Notes: generated by a model not told the origin, from the letters alone. Shown: positions 7,988 to 15,990, counted from the stretch's first letter. The stretch is DNA of 21,254 bases from Casp-actino8 sp040381935 (GCA_040381935.1 JBEIGJ010000021.1:1-21254); one strand, 5' to 3'. Made by a program: numbers and translations.

Positions 7988-8192
7988 TTCTATGCAGGTG
8001 TACAGGTATCCCTAAAGTCCATTTGGTGTCGTTCCCAGAGTTGATTGCCTGTCAAGATTTGAACACACACGTGGTGATAGTTCTGGTGAGGGCTTGAGGT
8101 GATGAGATCCGCCGCTCTTCATTCGCCCTCTCCAATCTGGCCACCGATTCGACGTCTCGTAACCCGAGGCCCGGATCGGTGGCCAGAAAATT
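7988..8192. other. Intergenic stretch between RNase-like gene and LuxR gene
   Basis: About 300 bp separate the regulator start (7886) from the beta-CASP stop. The part nearest the regulator holds the possible leader ORF. The part nearest the beta-CASP gene holds a strong inverted repeat. The remaining roughly 150 bp show no convincing coding frame. The regulator's promoter should lie here, but I see no clear box. Confidence 0.5.
8136..8187 (-). terminator. Perfect 13-bp inverted repeat, likely transcription terminator
   Basis: The arms TCTGGCCACCGAT (8136-8148) and ATCGGTGGCCAGA (8175-8187) are exact reverse complements around a 26-base loop, which itself contains a small CTCG/CGAG stem. The element begins 5 bp after the beta-CASP stop codon. 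There is no U-tract, as is common for actinobacterial hairpin terminators. It could also be an mRNA 3'-stabilising structure or a protein-binding site. Confidence 0.6.
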
Positions 8193-9560
8193 TCAGGCAA
8201 TGGATGAGAGATCGATGACCTGTCCGTGTTCGGCAACGAAGCTTGGCCACTGCAACTCGGTTGTAATCCTCTTTTGCATTGCCTCGGCGGCGACAGGTTC
8301 GCCGTGAACGATGGCCACCTGTTTCGGTGGTTGAGATACTCCGGATAGCCAACTGATCAGTTCATCAGCATCAGCGTGGGCCGATAGCGAATCAACATGA
8401 CGGATTTCGGCTACGACTGACACCTCTTGACCATAAATGCGGATCGATGGAGCGGCGTTGATGAGAGCTTGGCCGCGGGTTCCATCGGCCTGATGGCCAA
8501 CGAAGAGAACCGTGTTCTCTGCCTGAGGAAGGACCTGGCGGAGATGATGCAGAACTCGTCCGCCGGTGGCCATTCCACTGGCGGACAAGATGATCATTGG
8601 TCCGGACGCTGATGACAACTCGATGGACTCTTCGACTGAGTGTGTGAAGTACACGCCGTGCGAGATGCGTTCGCATTCTTCCTCGGAGAGAGTGTGCTCA
8701 CTGTGGTAGCGGAGCATGAGATCAGTGGCATCAATGGCCATGGGGCTGTTCAAGTAAATGGGCACATTCGGAATGCGTGCCTGACGCCGGAGTTCGGCCA
8801 AAATGTGCAAGATCATCTGGCTCCGGCCCACCGCAAAAGTGGGGATGAGTAATATGCCCCGACGTCCAAGAGTCGTACGAGCTATCTCGGCTATTTCTTC
8901 GAACGGGTCGATCCGGCTGTGGAGGCGATCGCCATAGGTGGACTCCGTGACGATCAAATCGGCGGCTCGCGGTGGATCGGGTGGACGCATGATCGGATCA
9001 TTCGCCCGTCCGACGTCTCCTGAGAAAAGAACCGAATACTGTCGGTCTGAAAGGCGCAGCGACGCCGCACCAAGAATGTGGCCGACCCGGCCAAATATTG
9101 CCGAAACGTCATCGGTGACTGGAAATTCGTGGTCGAACATACGACTTTGGAAAAGCTCTAAAGCCCTCTCAGCATCCTCTGCAGTGAAAAGTGGAAGAGC
9201 GGGGTCATGTCGACTGCTCTTGTGCTTATTGGCGTAGTAAGCCTCTTCCTCTTGCAACATTGCCGAGTCTCGGAGGAGTAATTCGCAGAGATCTGACGTG
9301 GCGCGAGTGCACCAAATTGGCCCCGAAAATCCGTCTCGAACCAGTGCGGGTAGGAATCCGCTGTGATCGATATGGGCGTGGGTGAGAACAACGGCATCAA
9401 TTGTTGCCGGATCGATAGGGAAGGGCTCCCAGTTGCGTCGGCGCAAGGCCTTTCCGCCTTGGAATTGTCCGCAGTCAACGAGTACCTGGCTGTGGGGGGT
9501 CTCGACAATGAAGCGCGAGCCGGTGACTGTTCCTGCGGCACCCCAAAAACCAATTTTCAT
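8193..9560 (-). CDS. Beta-CASP metallo-beta-lactamase RNase-like protein
   Basis: Predicted zinc-dependent RNA nuclease of the CPSF73/YSH1-like family (455 residues). It shows motif 2 HAHIDH (61-66), GHILGAAS (His161), GDVGR (Asp182), the beta-CASP motif A glutamate in TESTYGDR (Glu206), SASGMATGGR (326-335), motif B His356 in FVGHQADGTRG, and motif C His395 in SLSAHAD followed by VHGE (His419). The set is complete, so activity is expected. Unlike RNase J it is short and lacks the C-terminal RNase J domain; no KH domain is present. ATG at 9560 is chosen because the family begins with a short strand like MKIGFWGAAGTVTGS; in-frame GTG (9563) and TTG (9572) lie just upstream. Divergent from a small lipoprotein gene and followed by a hairpin. 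Confidence 0.92.
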   Translation of the reverse strand: MKIGFWGAAGTVTGSRFIVETPHSQVLVDCGQFQGGKALRRRNWEPFPIDPATIDAVVLTHAHIDHSGFLPALVRDGFSGPIWCTRATSDLCELLLRDSAMLQEEEAYYANKHKSSRHDPALPLFTAEDAERALELFQSRMFDHEFPVTDDVSAIFGRVGHILGAASLRLSDRQYSVLFSGDVGRANDPIMRPPDPPRAADLIVTESTYGDRLHSRIDPFEEIAEIARTTLGRRGILLIPTFAVGRSQMILHILAELRRQARIPNVPIYLNSPMAIDATDLMLRYHSEHTLSEEECERISHGVYFTHSVEESIELSSASGPMIILSASGMATGGRVLHHLRQVLPQAENTVLFVGHQADGTRGQALINAAPSIRIYGQEVSVVAEIRHVDSLSAHADADELISWLSGVSQPPKQVAIVHGEPVAAEAMQKRITTELQWPSFVAEHGQVIDLSSIA

Positions 9561-9652
9561 CACGTCAGTCAACGGGGAAGGTCAACAATGCGCAACTGCA
9601 TTCGGCCACATAGCGACGGCGAGTACTGCTTCATCTGTGCCACGATAAAGGG

Positions 9653-10114
9653 GTGCGCAACTCAATTTCCTTCAGATCTTCGGCTGCAATGATGGCTTCC
9701 ACCCTGTTGGTCCTCAGTGCCTGCTCAAGCAACTCCTCATCAACCAACGGAGATATCTCCTCAACCACAGTGTCGATGAGTGCCTCGCCCACTGACCCGG
9801 CCGCAACCACTCCTCCGACTAGTACGGCGGCAAAAGACACTCTTGAAGAGGGCGAACCGCCGTCGGAAGCGATAAGCATTCTCGTTGATGCCGATGCCGC
9901 TGGGGTCCAGGAGGTCTCAGTCGCCCTTGGCACTCCAATGACGATTCGTATTCGCTCCACACAAAGCGATGAGTTTCATCTTCACGGATACGACCTTGAA
10001 TTGACTGGCACCGATGTCACGTTCAATTTTGTGGCCGACAGATTGGGCGAGTTCGAACTGGAGAACCATGACTCGGGTCAACTGGTGTTACTTTTGGCGG
10101 TCCTCGAAGACTGA
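9653..10114 (+). CDS. Small lipoprotein with cupredoxin-like domain
   Basis: A 153-residue secreted lipoprotein. The N-terminus has basic residues, a hydrophobic core and the lipobox LSAC with Cys24, followed by a Ser/Thr/Pro linker to about residue 68. The rest is beta-rich: EVSVALGTPMTIRIRS, then DEFHLHGYDLEL (His109, His111), a glycine turn, and FELENHDSGQLVLLLAVLED (His139). This layout resembles cupredoxin-like domains common in actinobacterial lipoproteins. A type I copper cysteine is missing, so metal binding is uncertain. I chose GTG at 9653 because the Arg residues it adds complete the signal peptide; ATG at 9689 would leave no basic n-region. Immediately upstream is CACGAT at -12 to -7, consistent with a leaderless mRNA. 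Confidence 0.8.
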   Translation: MRNSISFRSSAAMMASTLLVLSACSSNSSSTNGDISSTTVSMSASPTDPAATTPPTSTAAKDTLEEGEPPSEAISILVDADAAGVQEVSVALGTPMTIRIRSTQSDEFHLHGYDLELTGTDVTFNFVADRLGEFELENHDSGQLVLLLAVLED

Positions 10115-12331
10115 TCAGCTCGCTCGGCAGGGTTGCCCGCGCAAGGAACCGCAGGCGGCATCGCCGGTTGGTACCTCGAGACCCCGAATGATGGAGAGAA
10201 CAATCGACGACGGGTAAGTGACATCATGAACGATGGTCACATTTTCTCCGGCGCTGATGGTTCGAAATTGCCACACGGGACGGTTGCCGCCGGGCGCATC
10301 GATGGTGATGCGAATACGTGAGCCCGTTCGAAACGGATGGGCGACAGGGAAGATCTCAACTCGCACCGGCGTCACTTCACCCGGAACCAACGGGGTCGTC
10401 GTCGCTTCAAGATGAGTGTGGACGGGCCGCAGTTCTGGGCTTTCCGAATCGCCGAGGGCTCGATGACTGGCTCGCAGCCACCCACTTTGAACGTAGACCT
10501 CTGATCCATCGGCACGAATTTCGCTGATGGTCACTTCAAGATCAGTGTCAACCGCATCACTGGAAATCCAGAGGTCGGCTGAACTTGGACCGACGAGGAC
10601 CAAATTCTCCGTCAGGGGCTCTGTCGTGAAGACGGCAGCAGTTCCCTCGGGATTGCGCACCCAGTTGTAGGTCACGTCAGAACGCCAGATTGCCGAACTA
10701 TCTCCCTCGTAAAACGTCGGTGGCACTGCTGCGGGATCGGCACGATAAGCGGTGGAACCGGTTGCTACGAGCGCCGGTGCCATGAGTCCTTCAGGTCCAA
10801 GGTTGAAACGCACGGGTTCGACCGACGGGATTGGCCAACTGGGGAAATCTGCCGTCCAGCGGGCTAGTGGTGAAGCAGGTGGCTGACCGTCGGCTCCGCC
10901 GCTTTCGAAGAGAACCCGCACCTGACCATCGCGTTCAAAAGCGGATCGCGCTTCCTCGAGTGACATGTCGGCGAATCGGTTGTCGGCTTCGATTCCAACT
11001 TCGAGTCCATAGATAGCGTTGTAAAGAATTGATGCTGGAGCCGCAGCACTGGCGAGATCGGGGATTCGGTCGGCCATATACAGATTCAAGAACTCCACGT
11101 AGCGCGGAAGAATGGACGGGCCCAAAGCATCGGTGTGCAGACCATTGGTCAATGTGATGAACAATTTTGGAGCGTTGATGAAATTGTCCAGAAAAGCCGG
11201 GAAATGACCGCCTGTTTGCTCATCTTGCCACGCACCAGCGATGAAGACGGGAACGTTGATCTTGTTCACGAGCAAGGTTGGATTGATCTCATCGGCTACT
11301 TCGGGCGAATAGAACGGGTTGGCATCAATGAGTTCGACCAGATTCGGATTTTGCAGACGCAACTTCTGATTCTCGGCGCACTCCGTATCACCGGAATCGG
11401 CGCGATCTTTGGTCCAGGCTTGGCCGAATGGGGCACTGGAATTCATGCGCTCTTGGGTCCAAGGCACAGCGAAACCGGTGTTCAAGATGCCACCGGGATA
11501 AAGAGTGGCCCGATAACTATCGTCAAGAACTGACAGCGGTGCAATAGCCGACAAGCTCGGCGGTTGCGTCGAGGCAACGAAGAGTTGGCTAATACCCGGA
11601 TAACTGATGCCAATCATGCCGACTTTGTTGTTGAGAACCCATGGTTGAGCGGCGACGGCTTCAATTGCGTCGTAGCCGTCGAGTAGTTGGGAAATCTCGA
11701 AGTATTCAAATGACCCCCCAGAGCATCCAGTGCCACGCATGTTCACACCGGCGTAGGCGAAGCCGAGTGCGTTGTAGATCTGGGCTGACGTCAAATCGTC
11801 GGGGTTGCTCGGGGTGTAACCGGAGTATTCGACGACCGTGGGGTAAGGGCCACCATCAGCCGGTCCCGGAAGGGAGATATTGACTGACAGAGTCGTACCG
11901 TCCCGGGTCTTGATGTATCCAAATCCGCCAGCCGGTAATTGCTGTGTGGTGTAGAAGTCCGGAGCAGGAATATTTGTTTCGTCGTAGACCTCGACCGGTG
12001 CACTGATCATCGCAGAGTCAGGAGAGAGAACGCGATAAGCCCCAACATTCAGATCGCGAAAGAGCAGACTCCCTTGGTCATCCACTGTCCCCTCGGCGAT
12101 AACGAGTCCATCTTGATTGACGACTTGGAGAACCGACTGCGCTGGTGCATCCAATATGGCGATTTGATAGGCGCCCGGCCGGACCAGATATGTGGCCTCG
12201 GCCAGGGTGGTGGTCGTGGATTCGTAGACCGTGGTTGGAGTCGAGTCCCCGCCACCGGAGCAAGCAGCGACGAGTAAGACCGAGGCCAAGAAGAAGGGAG
12301 GTAGAGGACGGCGCCCAGGAAAAAGTTTCAT
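10115..12331 (-). CDS. CocE/NonD (S15-like) alpha/beta hydrolase lipoprotein
   Basis: A 738-residue predicted secreted serine hydrolase of the X-Pro dipeptidyl-peptidase/cocaine esterase family, cleaving an acyl, peptide or amide bond. The signal ends in the lipobox LVAAC (Cys24), so it is membrane-anchored outside the cell. Residues about 65-118 form a small carboxypeptidase-regulatory-like beta-sandwich. The hydrolase follows: YIKTRDGTTLSVNISLP, oxyanion-region NMRGTGCSGG, nucleophile Ser243 in GISYPG, probable Asp370 in GAWQDEQTGG and His399 in GLHTDALG. The C-terminal part (about 510-738) is the jelly-roll typical of the family. The ATG start has a strong Shine-Dalgarno, AAAGGAG 5 bp upstream, which rules out the longer open frame that extends to 12580. 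The substrate is unknown. Confidence 0.9.
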   Translation of the reverse strand: MKLFPGRRPLPPFFLASVLLVAACSGGGDSTPTTVYESTTTTLAEATYLVRPGAYQIAILDAPAQSVLQVVNQDGLVIAEGTVDDQGSLLFRDLNVGAYRVLSPDSAMISAPVEVYDETNIPAPDFYTTQQLPAGGFGYIKTRDGTTLSVNISLPGPADGGPYPTVVEYSGYTPSNPDDLTSAQIYNALGFAYAGVNMRGTGCSGGSFEYFEISQLLDGYDAIEAVAAQPWVLNNKVGMIGISYPGISQLFVASTQPPSLSAIAPLSVLDDSYRATLYPGGILNTGFAVPWTQERMNSSAPFGQAWTKDRADSGDTECAENQKLRLQNPNLVELIDANPFYSPEVADEINPTLLVNKINVPVFIAGAWQDEQTGGHFPAFLDNFINAPKLFITLTNGLHTDALGPSILPRYVEFLNLYMADRIPDLASAAAPASILYNAIYGLEVGIEADNRFADMSLEEARSAFERDGQVRVLFESGGADGQPPASPLARWTADFPSWPIPSVEPVRFNLGPEGLMAPALVATGSTAYRADPAAVPPTFYEGDSSAIWRSDVTYNWVRNPEGTAAVFTTEPLTENLVLVGPSSADLWISSDAVDTDLEVTISEIRADGSEVYVQSGWLRASHRALGDSESPELRPVHTHLEATTTPLVPGEVTPVRVEIFPVAHPFRTGSRIRITIDAPGGNRPVWQFRTISAGENVTIVHDVTYPSSIVLSIIRGLEVPTGDAACGSLRGQPCRAS

Positions 12332-12340
12332 TCGAACTCC

Positions 12341-12347
12341 TTTGAGG
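12341..12347 (-). promoter_or_regulatory. Strong Shine-Dalgarno of the CocE-like gene
   Basis: AATTCCTCAAAGGAGTTCGA precedes the ATG on the minus strand. AAAGGAG sits 5 bp from the start codon. It is the best ribosome-binding site in the window and decides the start. Exact bounds are approximate by a few bases. Confidence 0.75.
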
Positions 12348-12446
12348 AATTCATAGATGGTAGGGGAGAGAGCAGGATTCGGAGAAGGTCGGACCGGAAG
12401 TCCTTGAATCAGGCAGGATGAGGGCTGTATCGGGCACAATGTCAAG

Positions 12447-13571
12447 ATGAATTCGTCCTCGTTGCCATTGGCGGTTGCTTTCGACTCCCCGGGCATGTTG
12501 GAGGATCTCGAGGCATTGGTGACGACCGAATCTCCTTCGCAGGATCTCGAGTCCCTAGAAAACAGCGCTGCAGTTCTCAATCAGATACTGGAACGTCGTC
12601 TCGGCCGTCGGGCCAACGTGGTTCTTGGCCCTGCTGGCCCGCATTTGTGGTGGCAAGGTGGTGGTGAGCCAAAAGTCCTGGTGATTGGCCACCACGATAC
12701 GGTATTCCCGCGCGGGGCCTTGGCCGAACGTCCGTTTCGCGTAGAGGGATCCAGGGCTACTGGTCCTGGTGTTTTCGATATGAAAGCGGGAATTATCCAA
12801 GCTGTCCACGCAGTCGCCGCTTTGGAAGATCGTTCGGGCGTGGAGATTCTCATTACTGCCGATGAAGAGGTGGGTTCGGGTTCCTCCCGGCAGTTCATAG
12901 AGGAGCGGGCAGTGGCGTGTGGCGCGGTTCTGGTTTTGGAACCGAGCGCTGACGGTGGAGCCTTGAAGACCGCGCGCAAGGGCACCGGAACTTTTGAGAT
13001 CTTGATCCATGGTCGAGCGGCTCATGCGGGGCTCGAACCCGAAAAAGGTGTGAATGCTCTGGTGGAAGCGGCTGAGCATATTCTCCAGATAAATCGTCTC
13101 GGGGCCGCGGAACGAGGAACGACGGTCACGCCGACGTTGGCTCAGGTCGGTACCGCTGACAATGTGGTGCCGGCTTTGGCTCGGATCGTGGTCGATGTTC
13201 GGGTGGTCGAAGACGATGAACGGGTTCGCGTCGATACAGCACTTCGTTCGTTGACGGCGATACACCCCGAGGTAGTCATCGACGTGCAGGGTGGTTTCAA
13301 CCGGCCGCCCATGCCACCATCATCATCGGAATGGTTGTTTCCCATGGCGTGTGATGTTGCGAGGTCGTCTGGTCTCGAAGAGCCCCGTGGAGTAGCAGTG
13401 GGCGGCGGATCTGATGGGAATTTCACTGCGGCTATCGGCGTAGCAACTCTGGACGGACTTGGAGCGGTCGGCGGTGGGGCACATGCCAATCATGAATGGG
13501 TGGATGTATCCCAAATGCCGACTCGGGCTCTCCTTCTGGCAGGGTTGATCGCTCGACTTCAATCTCGCTGA
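12447..13571 (+). CDS. M20-family metallopeptidase (carboxypeptidase G2-like)
   Basis: Cytoplasmic zinc-dependent hydrolase of 374 residues that probably removes an amino acid from an N-acyl or peptide substrate. The metal and catalytic residues are present: GHHDTV (His82, Asp84), GPGVFDMKAG (Asp111), TADEEVGS (Glu140/Glu141), LEPS (Glu165) and a C-terminal GGGAHANHEWV (His346). The central lid/dimerisation domain starts around residue 175 with ARKGTGTFEILIHGRAAHAG. The layout matches the glutamate carboxypeptidase/CPG2 subgroup; ArgE/DapE-like roles are less likely. No signal peptide. There is no Shine-Dalgarno; CACAAT lies at -12 to -7, so the mRNA may be leaderless. It is divergent from the CocE-like gene and convergent with argG. 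Confidence 0.9.
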   Translation: MNSSSLPLAVAFDSPGMLEDLEALVTTESPSQDLESLENSAAVLNQILERRLGRRANVVLGPAGPHLWWQGGGEPKVLVIGHHDTVFPRGALAERPFRVEGSRATGPGVFDMKAGIIQAVHAVAALEDRSGVEILITADEEVGSGSSRQFIEERAVACGAVLVLEPSADGGALKTARKGTGTFEILIHGRAAHAGLEPEKGVNALVEAAEHILQINRLGAAERGTTVTPTLAQVGTADNVVPALARIVVDVRVVEDDERVRVDTALRSLTAIHPEVVIDVQGGFNRPPMPPSSSEWLFPMACDVARSSGLEEPRGVAVGGGSDGNFTAAIGVATLDGLGAVGGGAHANHEWVDVSQMPTRALLLAGLIARLQSR

Positions 13572-13623
13572 CCAACTGCCACGCAGTCAGCCATGGCGCG
13601 CCCGATATTCGATTGCGGCCTGT

Positions 13624-14955
13624 TCAGGAGTTATCAGGTAAGGCCAAAAGACTGTCGCCTGGGGGCAAGGTTCCCGCTGAACGGTATACCTCGAGTTTCG
13701 AACGGCTGTCTTCGATATCTAAATTGCGCATCGTCAATTGGCCGATGCGATCCAGCGGACCAAAGGCTTGGTCCTCAACCCGTTCCATGCTGAGGCGATC
13801 GGGGGCATAGGTGAGATGCGGTCCACTGGTATCGACGATCGTGTAGTCGTCGCCGCGACGCAGACGCAGTACCACAGTGCCAGTTATTGCTGATCCCACC
13901 CAACGCATGATGGGCTCTCGTAACATCAGGCTTTGGGGATCGAACCAGCGTCCTTCATAGAGCAGGCGACCCAGCCGGCGGCCCATATTCCGATAGTTGT
14001 CGAGAGTGTCTTCATTGTGGGTGGCGGTCACCAAACGCTCATAGGCGATGTGCAATAGAGCCAATCCAGGAGACTCATAGATACCGCGACTCTTGGCCTC
14101 GATGATGCGGTTTTCAATCTGGTCACTCATCCCTAGACCATGTCGACCACCGATGCGATTTGCCTCGTGGACCAACTCGACCTGATCGGTGAACTCGTGG
14201 CCGTTGATCGATATTGGCCAGCCCTCGTGGAAGGTGACCGACACCGTCTCGGGGATGATCACAACGTCCTCGCGATAGTGGGCTGCGCCCATGATGGGCT
14301 CCACGATGTCCATGGACGTCGAGAGTTCTTCGAGCAGTTTCGCCTCGTGGGTTGCTCCCCATATATTGGCTTCAGTGCTGTAAGCCTTTTCGACACTGGC
14401 TCGATAGGGAAGTTGATGGGCTTCAAGGAACTGGCTCATCTCGGTGCGGCCACCGAGTTCAGCAACAAAGTCTTCGTCCAACCATGGCTTGTATATTCGC
14501 AACTTCGGATTGACCATCAGCCCGTAACGGTAGAAACGCTCGATGTCATTGCCCTTGTAAGTCGATCCGTCGCCCCAAATGTCCACTCCGTCATCGTGCA
14601 TAGCGCGCACCAACAAGGTGCCAGTGACGGCCCGACCTAGTGGAGTGGTATTGAAGTACGTCTTTCCGGCAGTGGTGATGTGGAAGGCACCGCACTGCAA
14701 GGCCATCAGACCTTCGCGGACGAGTTCGGCGCGGCAGTCGATCACTCGCGCTTGTTCCGCTCCGTATTGCTTGGCACGATCAGGAATACCGGCGAGATCG
14801 GGTTCATCGGGTTGACCAAGATCAGCCGTGTAGCAGTAGGGGACGGCCCCTTTGGAACGCATCCAAGCCACTGCCGCCGACGTATCCAAGCCACCAGAAA
14901 AGGCGATACCGACTCGTTCGCCAACGGGTAGTGACGTGAGAACCTTGGCCGACAT
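13624..14955 (-). CDS. argG: Argininosuccinate synthase, E. coli-type
   Basis: Joins citrulline and aspartate with ATP to give argininosuccinate, the penultimate step of arginine synthesis. The 443-residue protein closely follows E. coli ArgG: VGIAFSGGLDTSAA P-loop at about 15-28, the conserved CGAFHITTAGKTYFNTTPLGRAVTGT stretch in two parts (CGAFH and YFNTTPLGRAVTGT), DGVDIWGDGSTYKGNDIERF, RIGGRHGLGMSDQIENRI and RIGQLTMRNLDI. ATG at 14955 is chosen by homology (MSAKVLTSLPVGERVGIAFSGG); the open frame extends to 15045 but overlaps the divergent gene. A TAGCGT box ends 8 bp before the ATG and no Shine-Dalgarno is seen. No other arg gene is nearby. Many actinobacteria have the shorter (about 400-residue) ArgG, so the type is notable. 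Confidence 0.97.
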   Translation of the reverse strand: MSAKVLTSLPVGERVGIAFSGGLDTSAAVAWMRSKGAVPYCYTADLGQPDEPDLAGIPDRAKQYGAEQARVIDCRAELVREGLMALQCGAFHITTAGKTYFNTTPLGRAVTGTLLVRAMHDDGVDIWGDGSTYKGNDIERFYRYGLMVNPKLRIYKPWLDEDFVAELGGRTEMSQFLEAHQLPYRASVEKAYSTEANIWGATHEAKLLEELSTSMDIVEPIMGAAHYREDVVIIPETVSVTFHEGWPISINGHEFTDQVELVHEANRIGGRHGLGMSDQIENRIIEAKSRGIYESPGLALLHIAYERLVTATHNEDTLDNYRNMGRRLGRLLYEGRWFDPQSLMLREPIMRWVGSAITGTVVLRLRRGDDYTIVDTSGPHLTYAPDRLSMERVEDQAFGPLDRIGQLTMRNLDIEDSRSKLEVYRSAGTLPPGDSLLALPDNS

Positions 14956-14963
14956 GAGGAATG

Positions 14964-14969
14964 ACGCTA
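14964..14969 (-). promoter_or_regulatory. Putative -10 box (TAGCGT) of argG
   Basis: TAGCGT lies 8 bp before the argG ATG, leaving room for only a 0-3 base leader. It fits the TAnnnT pattern of leaderless promoters. No good -35 is seen. Confidence 0.45.
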
Positions 14970-15006
14970 TCGGTTGATCAGGCAGTGAATCACGAAGGGC
15001 GAGCGG

Positions 15007-15012
15007 TACGGT
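15007..15012 (+). promoter_or_regulatory. Putative -10 box (TACGGT) of the phosphatase gene
   Basis: TACGGT ends 9 bp before the ATG. With the argG box it forms a compact divergent promoter pair within 66 bp. Confidence 0.4.
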
Positions 15013-15021
15013 ACGGGAGTT

Positions 15022-15513
15022 ATGAACCTGGACGGAGGAATCCACGAGATCCCGCTACCGGCAGTGGCCGGTCGACTCTGGCTCTGCGGTAAGCACTACA
15101 TTGCGCCTCGCCCCGATGAGGTAGTCGCAGCCTTGGCGATTGATCGCGTGGTCTGTCTGGTACACGAGCACGAGATCAGCGGTCATTATGCCGAGTATGT
15201 TCAGTGGTTACGTGAGTCCAGTCGCGCTCGATGGTTTCCGATTCATGATCTGTCATCGCCGGAGTTCGATGCGGTCGTTGACCTCTATAGATCAGTGGCT
15301 GATGAGATTCGATCGGGAAGCAATGTCATCGCTCATTGCGCGGCCGGGCGCGGTCGGGCTGGGACCCTGGCGGTTGGAGTGTGCCAGATCTTGGGAATGT
15401 CCCTCGACGATGCACTCGTGCATGTGCGTGGCCATCGTCCTAGCGCCGGACCAGAGGCTGGCCCGCAAATGGAAGCGGTTCGCTATCTCGAGGCCAATCT
15501 GGCGGGATCGTAA
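15022..15513 (+). CDS. Cys-based (tyrosine/dual-specificity) protein phosphatase
   Basis: A 163-residue cytoplasmic phosphatase-like protein. It carries the P-loop HCAAGRGRAGT with nucleophile Cys106 and Arg112 (CX5R), followed by the helix LAVGVCQILGM. Upstream WFPIHDLSSP supplies Asp76 as the likely general acid. The family removes phosphate from phosphotyrosine, phosphoserine/threonine, or sometimes sugars, lipids or RNA; the substrate here is unknown. It starts with ATG 66 bp from the divergent argG and ends 15 bp from the convergent membrane-protein gene. GGGAG is too close to the ATG to be a normal Shine-Dalgarno. The gene is an isolated unit. Confidence 0.85.
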   Translation: MNLDGGIHEIPLPAVAGRLWLCGKHYIAPRPDEVVAALAIDRVVCLVHEHEISGHYAEYVQWLRESSRARWFPIHDLSSPEFDAVVDLYRSVADEIRSGSNVIAHCAAGRGRAGTLAVGVCQILGMSLDDALVHVRGHRPSAGPEAGPQMEAVRYLEANLAGS

Positions 15514-15528
15514 TCAACAGGGTGTCGG

Positions 15529-15945
15529 CTAGGGCGATGATCGATCGAGCCGTCGATACCTTCCGCTAAAAGAGGCCACGGAGAAGAGCAGTGCGGCGCC
15601 CGCAAGGGCCGCGAGAACGACCGCTGCGCCCGGTGATCGGTGACGGTCGAGGAGGGCCAACAGCGCTATTTCTGCGGAGGCGAATAACGATAAGTAAGGA
15701 ATATGGGGCCCGTTCACTGAACTGACGTAGATGGTGGCGGCTATCGGGACCGCCAGTCCGATGGTGATCAGGGTGGCCCCGGCGATGCTCCAACGCTGAT
15801 CATCGAGCCAGAACACCGGTCGGCCAATGACATGCGATGAGGACCCGACCGCGATCAGAGCGAGCGCCAAAGACAGCCAGCCGGCGAGAACCACTCTCGA
15901 CCACAATGGAGTCAGGCCAAGGGTCCGGTCGATCGGATCATTCAT
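15529..15945 (-). CDS. Small multi-pass membrane protein, unknown function
   Basis: A 138-residue hydrophobic protein with about four membrane segments: VVLAGWLSLALALIAVGSSS, IAGATLITIGLAVPIAATIYV, a third around LSLFASAEIALLALL, and AAVVLAALAGAALLFSVASF. It ends in the basic tail GRYRRLDRSSP. I do not recognise a family. ATG at 15945 is chosen because TACATT sits 9 bp upstream and this start leaves space for the divergent glycosyltransferase promoter. ATG at 16023 would add 26 polar residues but overlap the glycosyltransferase gene. The open frame continues much further upstream only as antisense to that gene. Coding nature rests mainly on the regular hydrophobic pattern. Confidence 0.7.
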   Translation of the reverse strand: MNDPIDRTLGLTPLWSRVVLAGWLSLALALIAVGSSSHVIGRPVFWLDDQRWSIAGATLITIGLAVPIAATIYVSSVNGPHIPYLSLFASAEIALLALLDRHRSPGAAVVLAALAGAALLFSVASFSGRYRRLDRSSP

Positions 15946-15954
15946 CGTCTCATC

Positions 15955-15960
15955 AATGTA
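15955..15960 (-). promoter_or_regulatory. Putative -10 box (TACATT) of the membrane-protein gene
   Basis: TACATT ends 9 bp before the chosen ATG on the minus strand. It supports the short start and a nearly leaderless transcript. Confidence 0.4.
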
Positions 15961-15990
15961 CCGTGCCCGAACTTCGGCATCAGTGACCGA

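Noticed and set aside
12332..12580. N-terminal extension of the CocE-like frame
   Set aside because: A strong Shine-Dalgarno and a complete lipoprotein signal start at the internal ATG (12331); the extension overlaps the divergent peptidase gene.
12555..13265. Minus-strand open frame of 236 codons
   Set aside because: Antisense to the M20 peptidase with all its metal ligands; no domain seen.
13575..13587. ACTGC-CAC-GCAGT hairpin between the M20 and argG genes
   Set aside because: A 5-bp stem with no U-tract is too weak to call a terminator.
14956..15045. N-terminal extension of the argG frame
   Set aside because: The extra 30 residues overlap the divergent phosphatase gene and are absent from E. 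coli ArgG.
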